Source: Marinomonas colpomeniae
GTDB lineage: Bacteria > Pseudomonadota > Gammaproteobacteria > Pseudomonadales > Marinomonadaceae
DNA length: 64,000 nucleotides
NCBI RefSeq assembly: GCF_014803385.1
Contig: NZ_JACYFC010000007.1
Location: forward strand, 23,152-87,151
Direction: 5' to 3'
The notes beneath the pieces were generated by a model, which ran no database searches, was not told where the DNA came from, and saw only the letters and a list, made by a program, of their open reading frames with translations. This document shows positions 17,103 to 25,852 of the stretch, in pieces. Made by a program: the position numbers and the translations under genes. Position 1 is the first letter of the stretch, and every line of letters starts with the position of its first letter.

Positions 17103-18446
17103 ATGAAAAAACGTGTCGCTATTATTGGCGCGGGTCCTAGCGGTCTCGCTCAGTTAAGAGCCTTTCAATCAGCTCACGCCAAAGGCGAAGAAATCCCAGA
17201 CATAGTCTGCTATGAAAAACAAAATGATTGGGGTGGTTTATGGAACTACACTTGGCGAACAGGTACAGATGAAAACGGTGAACCAGTTCACGGCAGTATG
17301 TATCGTTACCTTTGGTCAAACGGACCGAAAGAATGCTTAGAATTTGCAGATTACACCTTTGAAGAGCACTTCGGTAAGCCAATAGCGTCTTATCCTCCTC
17401 GTGAAGTATTGTGGGATTACATCAAAGGTCGTGTTGAAAAAGCAGGTGTGCGTTCTTATATTCGTTTTAACTGCCCTGTTCGCCATATTAAATTTGATGA
17501 CTCAACTAAGAAATTCAGTGTGACCGTTCACGACCATACAATTGATAAAACCGAAACTGAAGAATTTGACCATGTTGTCGTTGCAAGCGGTCATTTCTCT
17601 ACACCCAGAGTGCCTGAATTTGAAGGCTTTTCTACTTTTGGCCAACGCATTTTGCATGCCCATGATTTCCGTGATGCCCTCGAATTTAAAGGTAAAGATA
17701 TTCTAATTGTTGGTAGCAGTTATTCCGCTGAAGATATCGGTTCTCAGTGCTACAAGTACGGCGCGAAGAGTATTACAAGTTGCTATAGAACCGCACCAAT
17801 GGGCTATAAATGGCCAGATAACTGGGAAGAAAAACCAAACCTTTTAAGAGTTGACACAGATACAGCGTACTTCGGTGACGGATCAAGCAAGAAAATCGAT
17901 GCGATTATTCTTTGCACTGGCTACTTACACCATTTCCCATTTATGGAAGAAGATCTTTGCTTGAAAACAGATAATCGCTTGTGGCCACTAAATTTATATA
18001 AAGGAGTGGCATGGGAAGATAACCCTAATCTTTTCTATCTTGGTATGCAGGACCAATGGTACTCGTTCAACATGTTTGATGCACAAGCATGGTACGTACG
18101 GGACATAATAATGCAAAAAATAGCACTACCAAGTAGCGAAGAAAGGGAGGCCAACAATAAGCTTTGGGAAAACAGGGAAGCAACATTAGAAACAGCCGAT
18201 GAAATGTTCACTTATCAAGGTGATTACATTATGGACTTAATAGAAGCAACAGATTATCCAACGTTTGATATTGCTGGTGTTCGTAGAACCTTCTTAGAGT
18301 GGAAGCAACATAAGTACGACAACATTATGAGCTTCCGTGATTTCTCATATCGCTCGTTAATGACAGGCACCATGTCGCCTCCTCATCATACACCTTGGCT
18401 AACTGCATTAGATGACTCTTTAGAAGCGTACCTCGGTGAAAAGTAA
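17103..18446 (+). CDS. tmm: Trimethylamine monooxygenase (flavin-containing)
   Basis: Tmm oxidises trimethylamine to TMAO with NADPH and oxygen. The 447-residue protein closely follows the Methylophaga/Ruegeria enzymes as I recall them: FAD motif GAGPSG at 9-14, NADPH motif [10 protein letters not shown] at 204-213 with Y207, the segment [12 protein letters not shown], and [16 protein letters not shown]. It feeds TMAO to Tdm, encoded 3 kb upstream on the other strand. TGGAGAG precedes the ATG; the 137-base upstream region suggests its own promoter. Confidence 0.95.
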   Translation: MKKRVAIIGAGPSGLAQLRAFQSAHAKGEEIPDIVCYEKQNDWGGLWNYTWRTGTDENGEPVHGSMYRYLWSNGPKECLEFADYTFEEHFGKPIASYPPREVLWDYIKGRVEKAGVRSYIRFNCPVRHIKFDDSTKKFSVTVHDHTIDKTETEEFDHVVVASGHFSTPRVPEFEGFSTFGQRILHAHDFRDALEFKGKDILIVGSSYSAEDIGSQCYKYGAKSITSCYRTAPMGYKWPDNWEEKPNLLRVDTDTAYFGDGSSKKIDAIILCTGYLHHFPFMEEDLCLKTDNRLWPLNLYKGVAWEDNPNLFYLGMQDQWYSFNMFDAQAWYVRDIIMQKIALPSSEEREANNKLWENREATLETADEMFTYQGDYIMDLIEATDYPTFDIAGVRRTFLEWKQHKYDNIMSFRDFSYRSLMTGTMSPPHHTPWLTALDDSLEAYLGEK

Positions 18447-18508
18447 CCATTAATATCTAAGTTAGGTACGATAGTTGCTTACATAACCTTACATAGATAT
18501 TTCATCCA

Positions 18509-18530
18509 TAGACATTAATATTAGTGTCTA
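18509..18530. repeat. 22-base near-perfect palindrome after tmm
   Basis: TAGACATTAAT and ATTAGTGTCTA are immediate inverted copies with a single mismatch. It lies 62 bases after tmm and about 70 bases before the chemoreceptor-like gene, so an operator is more likely than a terminator, as no T tract follows. Confidence 0.5.
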
Positions 18531-18545
18531 CATGGCAACGTTCGC

Positions 18546-18586
18546 TATTAATGACACCCTCTGATCTATATGGCGTGTCATTAATA
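18546..18586. repeat. 12-base inverted repeat just before the chemoreceptor-like gene
   Basis: TATTAATGACAC (18546-18557) is exactly complementary to 18575-18586 across a 17-base loop, and ends 14 bases before the ATG. A transcribed stem here would lie next to the ribosome site; it could also be the end of the tmm transcript. Confidence 0.5.
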
Positions 18587-18600
18587 CAAATGGGTACTAT

Positions 18601-19629
18601 ATGTCTTTTTTTAATAAATCAAATGTAACCACCAGTTTATTGACAGAAGTTATTAACGGGTTAAACAGTGGATCTGTACCCTTTGATTCAGACACATCTT
18701 ATGTCAAAAAAAGCTCTCCAATTTACTCTTTACTCGAAACCATCAATCAATCCCTTAGTAAGCATTATTTAGATAAGACACGGCTTGAAAATGACTTACA
18801 AGATGCACTATCAAATAATTCTGTATTATCAGACAACCTTGTTGAATTAAAAAAACAACTTACTAGTGCACTGCAGAAAAATGATTCATTAAGTGAAAAA
18901 ATTCAGCAAATTGAAACCGGAAACGCTGATTTGCAAAACGACTACCATTATCTTGTACAAAACCAAGATGCTTGGAACCTTGCACAAACGGTTATTTCAG
19001 AAGGCTACTGGGATTTAAAAGTGGCTGATAATGACCCAGACAGTGAAAACAGCGTAATCAGTTGGTCAGACAAATTCAGAGAATTAATTGGTTACACCAA
19101 GGCTGAATTTCCTGATGGTTGGGACAGCTACTTTGCTGTGGCACATCCAGATGATCTAGATGCTACTATGACAGCCTTTGGTGAATTAATGGACAGTAAA
19201 GACCCAACATTTCAGTATGTCACTGACTACAGAATGAAGCACAAAAGCGGTGAATTCATTTGGTTTAGAGAACATGGTGCATGCTTACGAGATGAAAACG
19301 GCATTCTACTGAGAGTCGTGGGAGGTGCACGTAATATTTCTGATGAAAAAATAGCGGAAGTCGCTCAAGCACAAGAATATGAACAAGTGCAAAGTAACTA
19401 CAAACAAATCTCACACATTGTTGATGTTATTACTAAAATATCCACTAACACCAATTTACTTGCACTCAATGCCGCCATTGAAGCAGCACGAGCAGGTGAA
19501 GTGGGACGAGGTTTTGCAGTAGTTGCAAATGAAGTAAAAAATCTTGCAACACAAACACAAGAAGCCACACTTCAAATCCAACAGATGGTTGATAACAACC
19601 AAAAGCTTATGGATAAAAAGAAAAACTAA
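18601..19629 (+). CDS. Soluble PAS protein with minimal chemoreceptor signalling tip
   Basis: A 342-residue protein without membrane segments. Residues about 60-115 form a coiled coil, about 126-252 a PAS/PAC domain ([35 protein letters not shown]), and about 265-333 only the tip of a methyl-accepting domain, with [17 protein letters not shown] and [15 protein letters not shown]. The long methylation helices are absent, so it may bind CheA/CheW as a small cytoplasmic input or do something other than chemotaxis. It lies between tmm and the dmm operon, suggesting a methylamine-linked signal. Confidence 0.85.
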   Translation: MSFFNKSNVTTSLLTEVINGLNSGSVPFDSDTSYVKKSSPIYSLLETINQSLSKHYLDKTRLENDLQDALSNNSVLSDNLVELKKQLTSALQKNDSLSEKIQQIETGNADLQNDYHYLVQNQDAWNLAQTVISEGYWDLKVADNDPDSENSVISWSDKFRELIGYTKAEFPDGWDSYFAVAHPDDLDATMTAFGELMDSKDPTFQYVTDYRMKHKSGEFIWFREHGACLRDENGILLRVVGGARNISDEKIAEVAQAQEYEQVQSNYKQISHIVDVITKISTNTNLLALNAAIEAARAGEVGRGFAVVANEVKNLATQTQEATLQIQQMVDNNQKLMDKKKN

Positions 19630-19674
19630 TCGTCTGATTGTCGTAACCTAGACTTAGTGAATCAAAAAAATCAT

Positions 19675-19702
19675 AAAAAAGAGAGCAATGGCTCTCTTTT
19701 TT
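19675..19702. terminator. Bidirectional terminator between chemoreceptor-like gene and SMR gene
   Basis: AAAAAAGAGAGC (19675-19686), loop AATG, then GCTCTCTTTTTT (19691-19702): a perfect stem with A and T tracts on both sides, between convergent genes. Confidence 0.9.
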
Positions 19703-19755
19703 ATGTGTCATTCTTCTATCTATTTACTAGCTGGATTGCCTTCTTGGACATCTAT

Positions 19756-20082
19756 TTAAGCATGGCCATCACTGACTAGCTGAAGACCGACAACGCCACC
19801 AACAATCATGCACAAGCACGCAATACGAGCCAAGCTTGCTGGTTCATTCATAAACACCATTCCAACAATCACGATTGTCGATGCGCCTATCCCAGTCCAT
19901 ACCGCATAAGCCGTACCGATAGGTATGCTACGCATAGCAATGGACAGCAGAACTAAACTAACGATAATCAAAATTGCGCTAATTACTGATGGCCAAAATT
20001 TAGTAAACCCATCGCTTTCTTTGAGACCGATTGCCCATAGGCACTCTAATATTCCCGCTATGAACAAGTAAACCCACGCCAT
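19756..20082 (-). CDS. Small multidrug resistance (SMR) family transporter, SugE/Gdx-like
   Basis: A 108-residue inner-membrane protein with four hydrophobic helices. It shows the conserved membrane glutamate (E13 in GILECLWAIGLKESDGF) and GTAYAVWTGIGA, the pattern of the SugE/Gdx branch, whose members export guanidinium or similar small cations. It starts 26 bases after dmmC, so it is probably the last gene of the dmm operon. Export of an amine such as methylamine is a guess from that position; no substrate can be read from the sequence. Confidence 0.88.
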   Translation of the reverse strand: MAWVYLFIAGILECLWAIGLKESDGFTKFWPSVISAILIIVSLVLLSIAMRSIPIGTAYAVWTGIGASTIVIVGMVFMNEPASLARIACLCMIVGGVVGLQLVSDGHA

Positions 20083-20108
20083 AAAGCACTTCCTAAATAG
20101 ATAACTTT

Positions 20109-21125
20109 TTATTCAACATCGTATTTCGACAACCACTCAACCAATATTGGATGAAAGCGTGTCAGTCCTTTGTATTCAACCAGTTCTGGAGGCAGAGTTT
20201 GCATAGTACGGTGCATACGTTTTGCCCAAACAGGATTAGTCACAAGGTCATTCATGCTAATTAAGTATGTTCGGATGCATATCATTAACGCATTACTTCT
20301 TGGCATACGATCAAAGACTTGCATCTCGACACGTAAATACACTTTATCGCCGACATTTTCTGGTGTTACCGTGGTTTTGTCCTTCCCCCAATCAGGATAC
20401 ACTTCTGGTGACGTGTCCATGCGTGGATTAATCGTTAATGTCCAATTCAAACGTCGTGTGGCACCACCTTGAGGAATGGCCATCAAGAATTTTAACGCCC
20501 GATCAATAATGCCTTCGCTGTGAACAAACGGCACAGGACCATGCCATTCAGAAAATGACATACCAGCATCGAACGCCAACGACCAATCAGCAGGACAAGT
20601 GACAACACCTGCATCCATAAACAAACTGTTATCTCGCTGGTCCATCAATGCAATATCGCCTTGTAATTGGCGGCCTATGTATTCTAAGGGCGGTAGCGGT
20701 AACGTGCTGCTATCACCAAAGGTGAAGCTGTCTTTTAAACCTAATAAACGGTTTTCCCATACCCATTGATCATCTGTTTTTTCCAACGAAAAATGTTCTG
20801 GGTAATCTTTTGATAAATGATGCATAGAAAGATCAATTAGATCCCAGCACGCTAAATCCATATGTGGCAAAGTAATGCAGCAAGACGGACGATGCTTAAT
20901 CACCAAATCACGCTCTGCCATTTCCGATAGATAATGCTCATCGACATCATGAAAATGCTCACTCACCGAATCTTTTACGCCCGGCATTTTATGAGACTCT
21001 ATATTGACCGAATATCGATACGCATCTTCAGGGAAAGGGAAAGGAAAACGCTCGATCGCGTAATCACTGTTAGTGTAAGTAAAATCATCCCGAAAGGTTT
21101 GAATCGGTTTAGGTGAAACGCTCAT
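20109..21125 (-). CDS. dmmC: Dimethylamine monooxygenase, heme-dependent N-demethylase subunit
   Basis: A 338-residue protein of the DUF3445 / heme-dependent oxidative N-demethylase family. The N-terminal stretch (residues about 20-110) includes FPFPEDAYRYSVNIE and HRPSCCITLPHMDLACWDLI, and RRLNWTLTINPRMD and DRMPRSNALMICIRTYL follow. This is presumably the catalytic subunit that removes one methyl group from dimethylamine as formaldehyde. The symbol follows the dmmDABC order of Ruegeria; the letters assigned to the individual subunits are from memory. It starts 14 bases after dmmB. Confidence 0.85.
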   Translation of the reverse strand: MSVSPKPIQTFRDDFTYTNSDYAIERFPFPFPEDAYRYSVNIESHKMPGVKDSVSEHFHDVDEHYLSEMAERDLVIKHRPSCCITLPHMDLACWDLIDLSMHHLSKDYPEHFSLEKTDDQWVWENRLLGLKDSFTFGDSSTLPLPPLEYIGRQLQGDIALMDQRDNSLFMDAGVVTCPADWSLAFDAGMSFSEWHGPVPFVHSEGIIDRALKFLMAIPQGGATRRLNWTLTINPRMDTSPEVYPDWGKDKTTVTPENVGDKVYLRVEMQVFDRMPRSNALMICIRTYLISMNDLVTNPVWAKRMHRTMQTLPPELVEYKGLTRFHPILVEWLSKYDVE

Positions 21126-21139
21126 TCGGTTGTCTCCTT

Positions 21140-22117
21140 TTATAGGTCAAGAACTAACTTGTCATTTTGGGCTCTAGATACACAAGGCATCACACAGTCT
21201 TGGCGTGCTTTTTCATCGTCAGATAAAAACTGATCTCGGTGATCTGCTTGGCCATCAATTAGTGGTGTCATGCAACGACCGCACACACCGCCTCGACAAG
21301 AGCTTTGAATATCAACCTCTGCCGCTTCTAAAGCTTCCAGAAGGCTTTCATCACTGCCTACTTCAATACGTTTACCTGTACGTTTTAGTTCCGCTACAAA
21401 AGGCTTACCCGGAGCTGGCGCAGAAAAAGCTTCGTAGTGAATCGCGCTTGCTGGCCAACCTAATTCGTCCGCAGCTGACTGCACAGCTTTAACCAATGAT
21501 TCAGGGCCACAAATATAAACGTGTGTACCAATTGGTTGAGCAGCCATCACTGGGTAAATTCGACATCGAACGGATTGGTCTGAATCATAACAGTGAAGTT
21601 TATCACCTAGCATCTGTGACAATTCATCTTGATATGCTCCTGTCACATTACTATGAAACATATAGTGCATTTCCACTTCTGCAGAGCGACGTAACATCTC
21701 AGGAAGATAAGACATAAAAGGTGTAATACCGACTCCACCAGCAAATAAAACATGCTTTTTGGCTCGCCAATAAGGCGCAAAAAGATTGGCTGGCGGTTTA
21801 ATCGTCAGCCTGTCACCTTCTTTTACTGACTGATGCATAAACACCGAACCGCCACGCGATGAATCTTGTAGTCTTACGGCAATCCGATACGAATTTTCAC
21901 CATCAGAGTCACTTAACAACGAATATGGGTTACGAAAAATCTTTTTGCTTTCTTGCTCATCACTTTCCATGAGAACAACAACATGAGAGCCAGCAGAGTA
22001 TGCAGGTAAAGACACGTTATCAGCTTCGAGAAGAAATTCTTTAATAGCAGGTGCAACTTGTTTAATACTCGCTACACGTACTGTCAATTCGGTCTTTTTT
22101 GTATTTACAGAACTCAC
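21140..22117 (-). CDS. dmmB: Dimethylamine monooxygenase reductase subunit
   Basis: A 325-residue phthalate-dioxygenase-reductase type electron-transfer protein. The flavin domain (about 10-110) has RNPYSLLSD, the nucleotide domain has FAGGVGITPFMSYLP near 126-140, and the C-terminal plant-type ferredoxin domain binds a 2Fe-2S cluster through the cysteines of SSCRGGVCGRCMTPL and a fourth in DCVMPC. It would pass electrons from NAD(P)H to the heme subunit. It overlaps dmmA by four bases and precedes dmmC by 14. Confidence 0.92.
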   Translation of the reverse strand: MSSVNTKKTELTVRVASIKQVAPAIKEFLLEADNVSLPAYSAGSHVVVLMESDEQESKKIFRNPYSLLSDSDGENSYRIAVRLQDSSRGGSVFMHQSVKEGDRLTIKPPANLFAPYWRAKKHVLFAGGVGITPFMSYLPEMLRRSAEVEMHYMFHSNVTGAYQDELSQMLGDKLHCYDSDQSVRCRIYPVMAAQPIGTHVYICGPESLVKAVQSAADELGWPASAIHYEAFSAPAPGKPFVAELKRTGKRIEVGSDESLLEALEAAEVDIQSSCRGGVCGRCMTPLIDGQADHRDQFLSDDEKARQDCVMPCVSRAQNDKLVLDL

Positions 22118-22689
22118 GTTAATGCCTCCTTTTCTGGAATATCATTCACATCTTCTGCATTAACATTTAATCCTACATAAGCACCATGAACACGCGAGAA
22201 ATGGTCTCTGACCAGCAAGGGCCTTTGACAACCTTGGCAAGTCACTGGCGTGTGTTCTACTTTTTCCATGACAGTATAACAATGGGTGCAAAATACTCGG
22301 CGAATAGATGAAGTCGGTGTCATCAGACTCACCTGTTCTGTTAATAATCCCGCGTCTATTAATAAATTATGCATGTCCCACATAAAACTCTCTGAGCCTG
22401 AAACATAAACTTGTGACGCCAAAGGTAATGAAGAAAGAGCCAAAGACAGCTCTTCTGACTTAACACTAGCTGGTCTCATGTTTTTTGAAAAAATAAGCAC
22501 ATCGTCTGCACTCAATCCCAACCAACTTTTGACTTGGCTCTGGCATTCATTGAATATCCAGAGCAAGCCAGATGCTTGCCCCTCTGTACTTTCTTCTGCA
22601 ATGAATAGATGAAAAGCCGCATTATCCCTGATCACTATAGGTGAATAAAGGGGACGACTTTTTATGCGAGCATCGTATGCGCTCTCCAT
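22114..22689 (-). CDS. dmmA: Dimethylamine monooxygenase small subunit, DmmA-like
   Basis: A 191-residue protein whose C-terminus carries two cysteine pairs, C134-x2-C137 and C151-x2-C154, forming a rubredoxin- or zinc-ribbon-like metal site. The first 130 residues resemble a nucleotide-binding reductase half (VYVSGSESFMWDMHNLL) but lack a clear flavin motif. Position between a GcvT-like gene and the reductase gene matches the dmmD-A-B-C order. Whether the metal is iron or zinc cannot be told. It follows dmmD by 36 bases. Confidence 0.82.
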   Translation of the reverse strand: MESAYDARIKSRPLYSPIVIRDNAAFHLFIAEESTEGQASGLLWIFNECQSQVKSWLGLSADDVLIFSKNMRPASVKSEELSLALSSLPLASQVYVSGSESFMWDMHNLLIDAGLLTEQVSLMTPTSSIRRVFCTHCYTVMEKVEHTPVTCQGCQRPLLVRDHFSRVHGAYVGLNVNAEDVNDIPEKEALT

Positions 22690-22725
22690 AGTATCCTCCT
22701 GCTAATTAAATGATTAAGACAAGTA

Positions 22726-23856
22726 CTAACCTTTGACCGTACGCTTTTTCTTGTCTGGATCATCAAACGGTAAACTATGGGCTATTGCTGATACGTTTAA
22801 GCTTCCTTTTACTTCCAACGCTTTGCCTTGTACTGCGTAACCAACATCGTAACGAGCAATCGCCATGGATTTTTTGGTCAATTGAGAATACATTCCGCCC
22901 GTAATAACACCAACTTGCTTGCCGTCAGCCCACAAGGTATCGCCTTCTTGAGGAGCAAGATCACCTTCTAATAATACGCCAAATATATTGAACCTTTCCT
23001 TACCTTTTAGTCTGAAATGTTCGTAGCAACCGCGGAACTCAGTTTTCTCTTTAGAGACAGTGAAATCTAAACCAAGCTCCCATAAGGTATCCCCAGCAGA
23101 CTCATCGGCAAATGGGTACATTTCGGAATTATCATATGGAAAAAATAATAAGTAGCTTTCAACTCGCAACATGTCTAATGCCGAAAACGCGCAAGGAATA
23201 ATGCCAAATGATTTGCCTTTCTCAAGTATTGAATCCCAAATCAAACCCGCATCGCCTGCTTTGCAAAAAATCTCGTAACCACGTTCACCGGTGTAACCAG
23301 TACGGGAAATCATTACAGGACAACCAAATAAGCGAGTTTGTAAATGGTGAAAATAAGGAAGGTCTCGAATCCCCTCTACATGCTCCGCTAAAAAATCAAC
23401 CGCCAATGGACCTTGGAGAGAAAGGTCGTGTAAATCATCATCAAAAAGAACGGCAACTTGACGACCCTCTGAAGCACGAACCAACATTTCATAGCCTATT
23501 CCTGTGCCATGAACGACCATAAAAGCATTAGGACCAGTACGGTAGATAATACAATCATCTACAAATTTGCCCGCTTCATTTAACATAGAAGCGTAAACTG
23601 ATTTTCCTGGATACAGCTTAGTAATATCCCGAGTGGTTGCGTATTCAAGTAAACTTTCAGCATGGGGGCCAACATAGTGAACCTTTTTTAGGCCTGATAC
23701 GTCCATCAATCCTGCTTGGGTTCGTATCGCTTTATGCGATAAGTTAATATCGGAGTCATACGTCCAAGCTGTGCCCATTCCATTCCAATCTTCTAACTTA
23801 GAACCTAACGCTTTATGACGATCTGCCAACACTGAAAAACGCCACGAATTAGCCAT
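22726..23856 (-). CDS. dmmD: GcvT-family folate-binding protein of the dmm operon
   Basis: A 376-residue aminomethyltransferase-family protein (glycine cleavage T fold): GLMDVSGLKKVHYVGP, DLSLQGPLAVDFL, ISRTGYTGERGYEIF and ALDMLRVES are the T-protein landmarks. No gcvH or gcvP lies nearby. In Ruegeria, dmmD is needed for growth on methylamines but not for enzyme activity in a foreign host; capture of the released formaldehyde on tetrahydrofolate is the natural inference. It is the first gene of the operon, behind a good sigma-54 promoter match. DMSP demethylase is a related fold but the context argues against it. Confidence 0.85.
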   Translation of the reverse strand: MANSWRFSVLADRHKALGSKLEDWNGMGTAWTYDSDINLSHKAIRTQAGLMDVSGLKKVHYVGPHAESLLEYATTRDITKLYPGKSVYASMLNEAGKFVDDCIIYRTGPNAFMVVHGTGIGYEMLVRASEGRQVAVLFDDDLHDLSLQGPLAVDFLAEHVEGIRDLPYFHHLQTRLFGCPVMISRTGYTGERGYEIFCKAGDAGLIWDSILEKGKSFGIIPCAFSALDMLRVESYLLFFPYDNSEMYPFADESAGDTLWELGLDFTVSKEKTEFRGCYEHFRLKGKERFNIFGVLLEGDLAPQEGDTLWADGKQVGVITGGMYSQLTKKSMAIARYDVGYAVQGKALEVKGSLNVSAIAHSLPFDDPDKKKRTVKG

Positions 23857-24159
23857 TACAAATTACCTCTATGTTGATTTTCATTTTTCTTCATTCCTCA
23901 TTAGATAATAATTAAAAATCCTAATAGGAATATTTATTTCCCATGAGTGAATGCAAAACGTTTGCCAACCTCCTCCTTATAAAAATGGTTTTTTCCTATA
24001 AAGAGAGAAGGGATTGAAATCTATGAGTTTTTAAGTGATTCGCGAAAATAAGATGAAAATAGAAAGGGAATAAAACACGAGATGAGAAAGCTGATAACGC
24101 TCAATTTTTGTGCATTTTCAGCCTTTAAAGTGAGCATTAACAACTTTTTTATTTAGATA
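23857..24159. promoter_or_regulatory. dmm operon upstream region
   Basis: The 303 bases hold no open frame of note. They contain a sigma-54 promoter match (separate entry) and, nearer 24070-24130, an imperfect inverted repeat (AACGCTCA and TGAGCATT) that may end the gate-domain protein transcript on the minus strand. Confidence 0.5.
23952..23967 (-). promoter_or_regulatory. Sigma-54 promoter before dmmD
   Basis: Read on the minus strand, TGGCAAACGTTTTGCA fits TGGCAC-N5-TTGCW at all but one defined base, with GG and GC exactly ten bases apart and a T ahead of the first TGG. Transcription would start near 23940, about 85 bases before the dmmD ATG. It suggests control by nitrogen status or by a dedicated enhancer-binding protein, none of which is encoded in the window. 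Confidence 0.65.
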
Positions 24160-25170
24160 TTACTTAGGTTGCTGATAAAGCCAAGCGTACTTTTTGGCCG
24201 AAAGCATGGTGATGCCGCGAGCTAATAGTGCAATTACCACAATACCAAAAACAAGCCTTAGCCATAAAATCGTAAATAGATCCGCTCCAAGCAATAACAT
24301 CAGCAAGGTATCTTCAATCAAGCTATGAGACAGACCTAAAAATGCCATAGTTAAGAATATATCTTTGTTATCAATGTGGCCTGTTTTTGACTCACGAATC
24401 AAGATGCTGCCACCAAATGACAAGCCTAGCGTAAGCCCTATTACAATAATATTTGATGCCTTCGCACCAATTCCAAGCAAGCGTAGTAAAGGAGACAATA
24501 AAATATGAATGATTTTTTCAATACCAAGATAATTCAAGATGCGAATAATCAGCGTTAATACAGCGATAATAACCAATGCAGCGACAAATGTTTGACCCTG
24601 CATCAGTAGCCAACTTGTCCAGTCCGATTCATTACTTTCTGGCTTCCACAAACTACTAATGGGTGTTTGCAAGACATCAAGCGTACTGTAGCTATGGTGC
24701 AAGATAAAACCAAATAGCATTGCGCCACCAATACGTAGAACTAAAGTAAACCTAAGTTTTGCACCTACTGCCTTTGCTATCGCCGCCTCTATAGGTAAGC
24801 CATGAGAAACAAGCATCATAGAGGACAACACACTAACTTGTGCGATAGTCAGCTGCTCAGCTCCACCCAATTGATAAAAAATAGCCATTCCAGCATATAA
24901 GTTACTGCTCATTGCAGTCACCCAAACTAGGCCCATTTCTCCTGGTAACCCGAACCAAACCATAATAGGGCTAATGGCTTTACCTAAAATACTTATCCAG
25001 CCCAATAACTCGATGACCCTTACTACCAACAAAATTGGCACCATGATTTTTACCAAGCCCCAAAATATACGCCAGACATCAAGTACCCAACGCCCAGCCG
25101 CATTCTTCTCAAATTGATAGGAAAAGGCGCTTAAACTGGGGTTAATCTTATTAGAAAGGTAACGAATCAT
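24160..25170 (-). CDS. Gate-domain (nucleoside recognition) membrane protein
   Basis: A 336-residue inner-membrane protein with about eight hydrophobic helices. Two related halves carry the Gate/nucleoside recognition domain pattern: LPGEMGLVWVTAMSSNLYAG in the first and LGLSFGGSILIRESKTG in the second. The family includes concentrative nucleoside transporters and spore maturation proteins; substrate here is unknown. It is transcribed divergently from an Lrp-type regulator across 130 bases, so that regulator is its likely controller. Confidence 0.8.
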   Translation of the reverse strand: MIRYLSNKINPSLSAFSYQFEKNAAGRWVLDVWRIFWGLVKIMVPILLVVRVIELLGWISILGKAISPIMVWFGLPGEMGLVWVTAMSSNLYAGMAIFYQLGGAEQLTIAQVSVLSSMMLVSHGLPIEAAIAKAVGAKLRFTLVLRIGGAMLFGFILHHSYSTLDVLQTPISSLWKPESNESDWTSWLLMQGQTFVAALVIIAVLTLIIRILNYLGIEKIIHILLSPLLRLLGIGAKASNIIVIGLTLGLSFGGSILIRESKTGHIDNKDIFLTMAFLGLSHSLIEDTLLMLLLGADLFTILWLRLVFGIVVIALLARGITMLSAKKYAWLYQQPK

Positions 25171-25300
25171 CTGGTTTGCCTGTAAATAATAAAGTAAATA
25201 GAGAAATGCAAGATTAGCAAAATGAAAAATAATTAATGCTTTTTATCTATCATTTAAGAAACTATAATTTTTTATATTTTAAAAATGAGAAATATAATTA

Positions 25301-25771
25301 ATGAAACTACATCAAATGGACATTCGTATCCTAAAAGAGCTCCAGCAGGATGCCGCCCAGACCAATTTAGCGTTAGCCGAAAAAGTCGGTTTATCTGCTC
25401 CTGCGTGCTTAAAACGGGTACACAAACTAAAAGCAGAAGGCATTATCGAGCGAATCGTAGCGATTGTATCGCCTAATGCTGTTGATCGACGCCTCAACAT
25501 GGTGGTGGAAATTGAAATGACGACAGATGACCTTGTAGTGGCGAACCAGTTCATTGAAGCTGTTAATCAATCACCTGAAGTAAAGCAGTGTTATAAGGTC
25601 ACTGGTGAAGTTGATTTTGTATTGATTGTAAATGTAACCGATATTTTTGAGTATGAAAAATTTTGTCAGCGAGTTATCTATGCTCATAAAGGCATGAAAA
25701 AATTCACTACACTAATTAGTTTACGTTGTACAAAATTCGATCTTTCACAAGGTGGTTTGTCCTCTATTTAA
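25301..25771 (+). CDS. Lrp/AsnC-family transcriptional regulator
   Basis: A 156-residue regulator. The winged helix (residues 5-60) has MDIRILKELQQDAAQTNLA and LSAPACLKRVHKLKAEGII, and the C-terminal RAM ligand domain (about 65-145) contains VTGEVDFVLIVNV. Such proteins form octamers and usually respond to an amino acid. The divergent neighbour is a gate-domain membrane protein, a natural target. The ribosome site is weak; the first ATG is kept because the protein then begins as relatives do. Confidence 0.93.
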   Translation: MKLHQMDIRILKELQQDAAQTNLALAEKVGLSAPACLKRVHKLKAEGIIERIVAIVSPNAVDRRLNMVVEIEMTTDDLVVANQFIEAVNQSPEVKQCYKVTGEVDFVLIVNVTDIFEYEKFCQRVIYAHKGMKKFTTLISLRCTKFDLSQGGLSSI

Positions 25772-25852
25772 TTACATTTCATTTTGAACTAAATATCTAA
25801 AAAATTAACTAAACAGAACAGCATAATCACGATAAAAAGGCAGTAAATCAAC

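Noticed and set aside
18533..18552. Sigma-54 promoter before the chemoreceptor-like gene
   Set aside because: TGGCAACGTTCGCT has GG and GC only eight bases apart rather than ten, which does not support RpoN binding.
22726..23856. Reading dmmD as glycine cleavage T protein (gcvT) or DMSP demethylase
   Set aside because: The fold fits all three, but no gcvH/gcvP lies nearby and the following three genes are the dimethylamine monooxygenase subunits.
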